NCBI GenBank assembly: GCA_035574295.1
Contig: DATLYX010000071.1
Location: forward strand, 1-64,000
DNA length: 64,000 nucleotides
DNA from: PNAI01 sp035574295
Lineage (GTDB): Bacteria; Pseudomonadota; Alphaproteobacteria; Rhizobiales; Xanthobacteraceae
Direction: 5' to 3'
In this document: positions 62,070-64,000 of the stretch, piece by piece
Position numbering within the stretch: position 1 is the first letter of the stretch
How the letters are laid out: each line of letters begins with the position of its first letter
Program-made: the position numbers and the translations under genes
Notes under the pieces: generated by a model
What the model was told of the DNA's origin: nothing
What the model saw: the letters and a program-made list of their open reading frames with translations, nothing else
Databases searched by the model: none

Positions 62070-62941
62070 CAATCGAACCCCTCGGATTCGACGCCGACCA
62101 CAAATAGTCCCGCGCTGTCGGCTGCCGCCGGAATTCGCTCCGGTTCCGCCACGATGGTGCTTCCGGCAAGCACCGCGATGCCGGCAAGCCCCGCACGTGC
62201 GGCACTCTCCACCGTGCCTGGGCCTATCGAGGGCAGATCGACGCGGCGGTTCTGGCCGGGCTTCGGCGCTTTGACCAGAACGCCGGTGCCCGGCGGCGTG
62301 CGGATGCGTCCGTTCCTGCGCAGCTCAGTGACATGCGCGAGCATTGCGTCGGTGCCGTCCGCCGCCTCGATCGCGAGGATCCGGTTATCGGATACGACCA
62401 CGGCCTGCCCCACGTCGAATGGCCCCGTCGCCCGCATCAGCGACAGCCCTGTGGCGATGTCCAGCCGATCGCGCTCGGTCGGCGCAAGACGGCCCAGCGG
62501 CCCGACCGGCATCAGAATCTCAGGCGCGATTTCGTCCGCCCCGACCAGCCGAAACCCATGTTCCTCGAGCAGCGTGCCGATCCCGGACAACAGCCGGTCA
62601 TCGCCGCCGCGCAACAGCCCGATGATGCGCGGCAGAAGGCGCAGCGCCAAAACATCCGGCCATATTTGGGTGACGCGGGGCCGTACCACACTGCCGATCA
62701 GAACCACATCGCGGCAGCGGCTGGCGCGTGCGAGGCGTCGGAAACGCGCAGGCGAGCCAAATCTGATCCAATGATGCGGGTAGTTCTTGACGCGGGTCGG
62801 ATCGGCGGCGCCCCGCAGCGGAAACAGCATAACGCTCCGGCCGGAACGTATGGCCGCATCGGCCACGGCAAACGGCAGGCTGCCGCCGCCGCAGATGATA
62901 GCAAGCGGTTCGCCCGCGGCGCCTAGCGCATTGCTGCTCAT
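62069..62941 (-). CDS. lpxI: UDP-2,3-diacylglucosamine pyrophosphatase LpxI
   Basis: LpxI cleaves UDP-2,3-diacylglucosamine to lipid X, the alphaproteobacterial replacement for LpxH. The protein of about 290 residues has the family start LAIICGGGSLPFAVADAA, the segment VVLIGSVVRPR and a C-terminal GLAGIAVLAGSTIV. Two in-frame ATGs exist; 62941 has GGA six bases upstream, and 62968 lacks a site. It normally follows lpxA, which is not found between it and fabZ here. Confidence 0.94.
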   Translation of the reverse strand: MSSNALGAAGEPLAIICGGGSLPFAVADAAIRSGRSVMLFPLRGAADPTRVKNYPHHWIRFGSPARFRRLARASRCRDVVLIGSVVRPRVTQIWPDVLALRLLPRIIGLLRGGDDRLLSGIGTLLEEHGFRLVGADEIAPEILMPVGPLGRLAPTERDRLDIATGLSLMRATGPFDVGQAVVVSDNRILAIEAADGTDAMLAHVTELRRNGRIRTPPGTGVLVKAPKPGQNRRVDLPSIGPGTVESAARAGLAGIAVLAGSTIVAEPERIPAAADSAGLFVVGVESEGFD

Positions 62942-63002
62942 GCCTTGTCCGAGTTCTGCGGCAGGCATTTGTCGATTCGGGCAGAGCCGGCACGCCGCAC
63001 GC

Positions 63003-63458
63003 TTACGACTCGACGATCATGGCGCCGAGCGTCGCCTCCGCCACGAGTTCGTCGCGCACCTTGGCCACGCCGCGGTACCACCACATGTTGCGGCGCCGCC
63101 TCACCTGGTGCACGTGATACTCGAGAGTATCGCCGGGCACCGCGGGTTTGCGGAAGCGCGCCCCGTCGATGGTCAGAAAATAGACCAGTTTGGGGGCGGC
63201 CTTGGCGGCGCCCGCGCGCACACATAGCACGCCCGCCGTTTGCGCCATGCCCTCCAGCATCAGCACGCCGGGCATGACCGGATTATTGGGAAAATGGCCT
63301 ACGAAATGCGGCTCGTTGATGGTGACATTCTTGATTCCGATGCCGCGTTGATCGCCTTCGATGTCTATGATGCGATCGACCATAAGGAACGGATAGCGAT
63401 GCGGCAGGGCCGCCAAAATCTCCCGGATCCCCGCGGCGTTGAGTGTCTCGCCGCTCAT
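63003..63458 (-). CDS. fabZ: 3-hydroxyacyl-ACP dehydratase FabZ
   Basis: FabZ dehydrates beta-hydroxyacyl-ACP in fatty acid elongation and competes with LpxA and LpxD for hydroxyacyl-ACP. The 151-residue hot-dog protein has PHRYPFLMVDR, the catalytic His55 in HFVGHFPNNPVMPG and Glu69 in LEGMAQ. A G-rich site precedes the ATG. It lies between bamA and lpxI, with lpxD and lpxA absent from either side. Confidence 0.96.
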   Translation of the reverse strand: MSGETLNAAGIREILAALPHRYPFLMVDRIIDIEGDQRGIGIKNVTINEPHFVGHFPNNPVMPGVLMLEGMAQTAGVLCVRAGAAKAAPKLVYFLTIDGARFRKPAVPGDTLEYHVHQVRRRRNMWWYRGVAKVRDELVAEATLGAMIVES

Positions 63459-63662
63459 GCTCACCCCCTATCCCAATGAATGTTTTGGCATTCTCGCTCT
63501 GCCGCACAGCCAAAAACTGTTGCGCGCAAATTATCTATCACGGCGCGATCGATCTAGGCCAGATTGTCTGAATGACGGTGAGCGGCGCGTCGGCTTTGCC
63601 GCAGGCCAGCCGACATCCGAGTTCGGAGGCCCTGCAAGACTGCTGTACGGGTGCGATCCCGC

Positions 63663-64000
63663 CTAAAACCTCGTACCGCCGCTGAACCTGAACTCCTGCG
63701 TGCGATCGTAGGATTCCTTCTTCAGCGGGACGGCATAGTCGAAACGCAGCGGTCCGAACGGCGACTGCCAAAGCAGGCCCACGCCTACCGACGCGCGAAC
63801 CGAGCTCGAATCCGCCGGATTCAAGGTTTCACCCGTCACGGACCAACTCCTTGGTCCCTTGTAGTCCCACAACGAACCGGCATCGGCGAAAATCGCGCCC
63901 TTCACGCCGGTTTCCTTCGGCAGGAAATAGAACGGCATCTGCGCCTCGACGCTCACACCCCAATACAGGCTGCCGCCGAGCGGATCCTGGAACGTGCCCG
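63663..64000 (-). CDS. bamA: Outer membrane protein assembly factor BamA, C-terminal end
   Basis: The last 112 or so codons of BamA run off the right edge. Visible are GSLYWGVSVEAQMPF, FADAGSLWDY and the final GLLWQSPFGPLRFDYAVPL, ending in an aromatic residue (GGTRF) as expected for an outer membrane barrel signal. BamA inserts other barrels into the outer membrane. It is the upstream gene of the envelope cluster. The 204 bases to fabZ have no lpxD. Confidence 0.95.
   Translation of the reverse strand, partial: GTFQDPLGGSLYWGVSVEAQMPFYFLPKETGVKGAIFADAGSLWDYKGPRSWSVTGETLNPADSSSVRASVGVGLLWQSPFGPLRFDYAVPLKKESYDRTQEFRFSGGTRF

Noticed and set aside
1..64000. CRISPR array, tRNA/rRNA genes, insertion sequences or prophage
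   Set aside because: I found no regularly spaced repeats, no tRNA-like cloverleaf and no transposase or integrase frame; the longest gene-free stretches are about 330 bases.

Overview
The window is a gene-dense, GC-rich stretch of a Gram-negative alphaproteobacterial chromosome. It most resembles the Hyphomicrobiales (Rhizobiales), near the Bradyrhizobium/Xanthobacteraceae side. The evidence is the dusB-ntrB-ntrC-ntrY-ntrX-hfq-hflX run, a pyruvate dehydrogenase operon whose E1 beta subunit carries a lipoyl domain, a fused IspDF, an alphaproteobacterial SOS box (GAAC-N7-GAAC) before lexA, a TTAA-N7-TTAA CtrA-type site before ftsB, and a twin palindromic repeat of the kind seen between genes in Bradyrhizobium relatives. 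The placement rests on recognised families and gene order, not on a database search. I see no tRNA, rRNA, CRISPR array, insertion sequence or prophage.

Layout. 0-3.3 kb: end of a metallo-beta-lactamase-fold gene, then rimO, a PAP2 phosphatase and an aspartyl/asparaginyl hydroxylase on the minus strand. 3.6-11.8 kb (plus): rlpA-like lipoprotein, D,D-carboxypeptidase, tmk, holB, metG, tatD, a PhnP-like hydrolase and mazG. 11.8-22 kb (minus): dusB, ntrB, ntrC, ntrY, ntrX, a D-amino-acid aminotransferase, hfq and hflX, a nitrogen-signalling and RNA-regulation block. 22.1-23.8 kb (plus): ispDF and a CinA-type amidase. 23.8-35.1 kb (minus): eno, ftsB, pdhA, pdhB, pdhC, lpdA, lipA and ratA, i.e. the end of glycolysis, pyruvate oxidation and lipoylation, interrupted by small membrane proteins, a DUF5076 protein and an orphan TctC-type binding protein. 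35.2-38.3 kb: an accessory block (Tat-exported beta-propeller, cytochrome c-like protein, queF, MFS transporter) between eno and kdsA.

38.6-42.7 kb (minus): tpiA, secG, pyrG and kdsA, with hairpin terminators on both sides of secG. 42.8-52.6 kb (plus): ppiD, trpE, a cupin, trpG, trpD, trpC, moaC, moeA, lexA and a methyltransferase. 52.6-64 kb: comEC and glnS (minus), gltX and gltA (plus), then the outer-envelope cluster on the minus strand: the 3' end of bamA, fabZ, lpxI, lpxB and a FabH-type synthase.

Most of the window is ordinary housekeeping. The points most worth a second look are: the lipid A cluster lacks lpxD between bamA and fabZ and lpxA between fabZ and lpxI, while a FabH that reads like the Bacteroidota type follows lpxB; a cytochrome c-like protein has lost the first cysteine of its haem motif; the MFS gene has no usable start codon before its first membrane helix; identical TGTTGC/GCAACA inverted repeats lie before both dusB-ntrBC and ntrYX; and two groups of accessory genes are inserted into otherwise conserved operons. 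I did not find a clear novel defence or multi-gene system.
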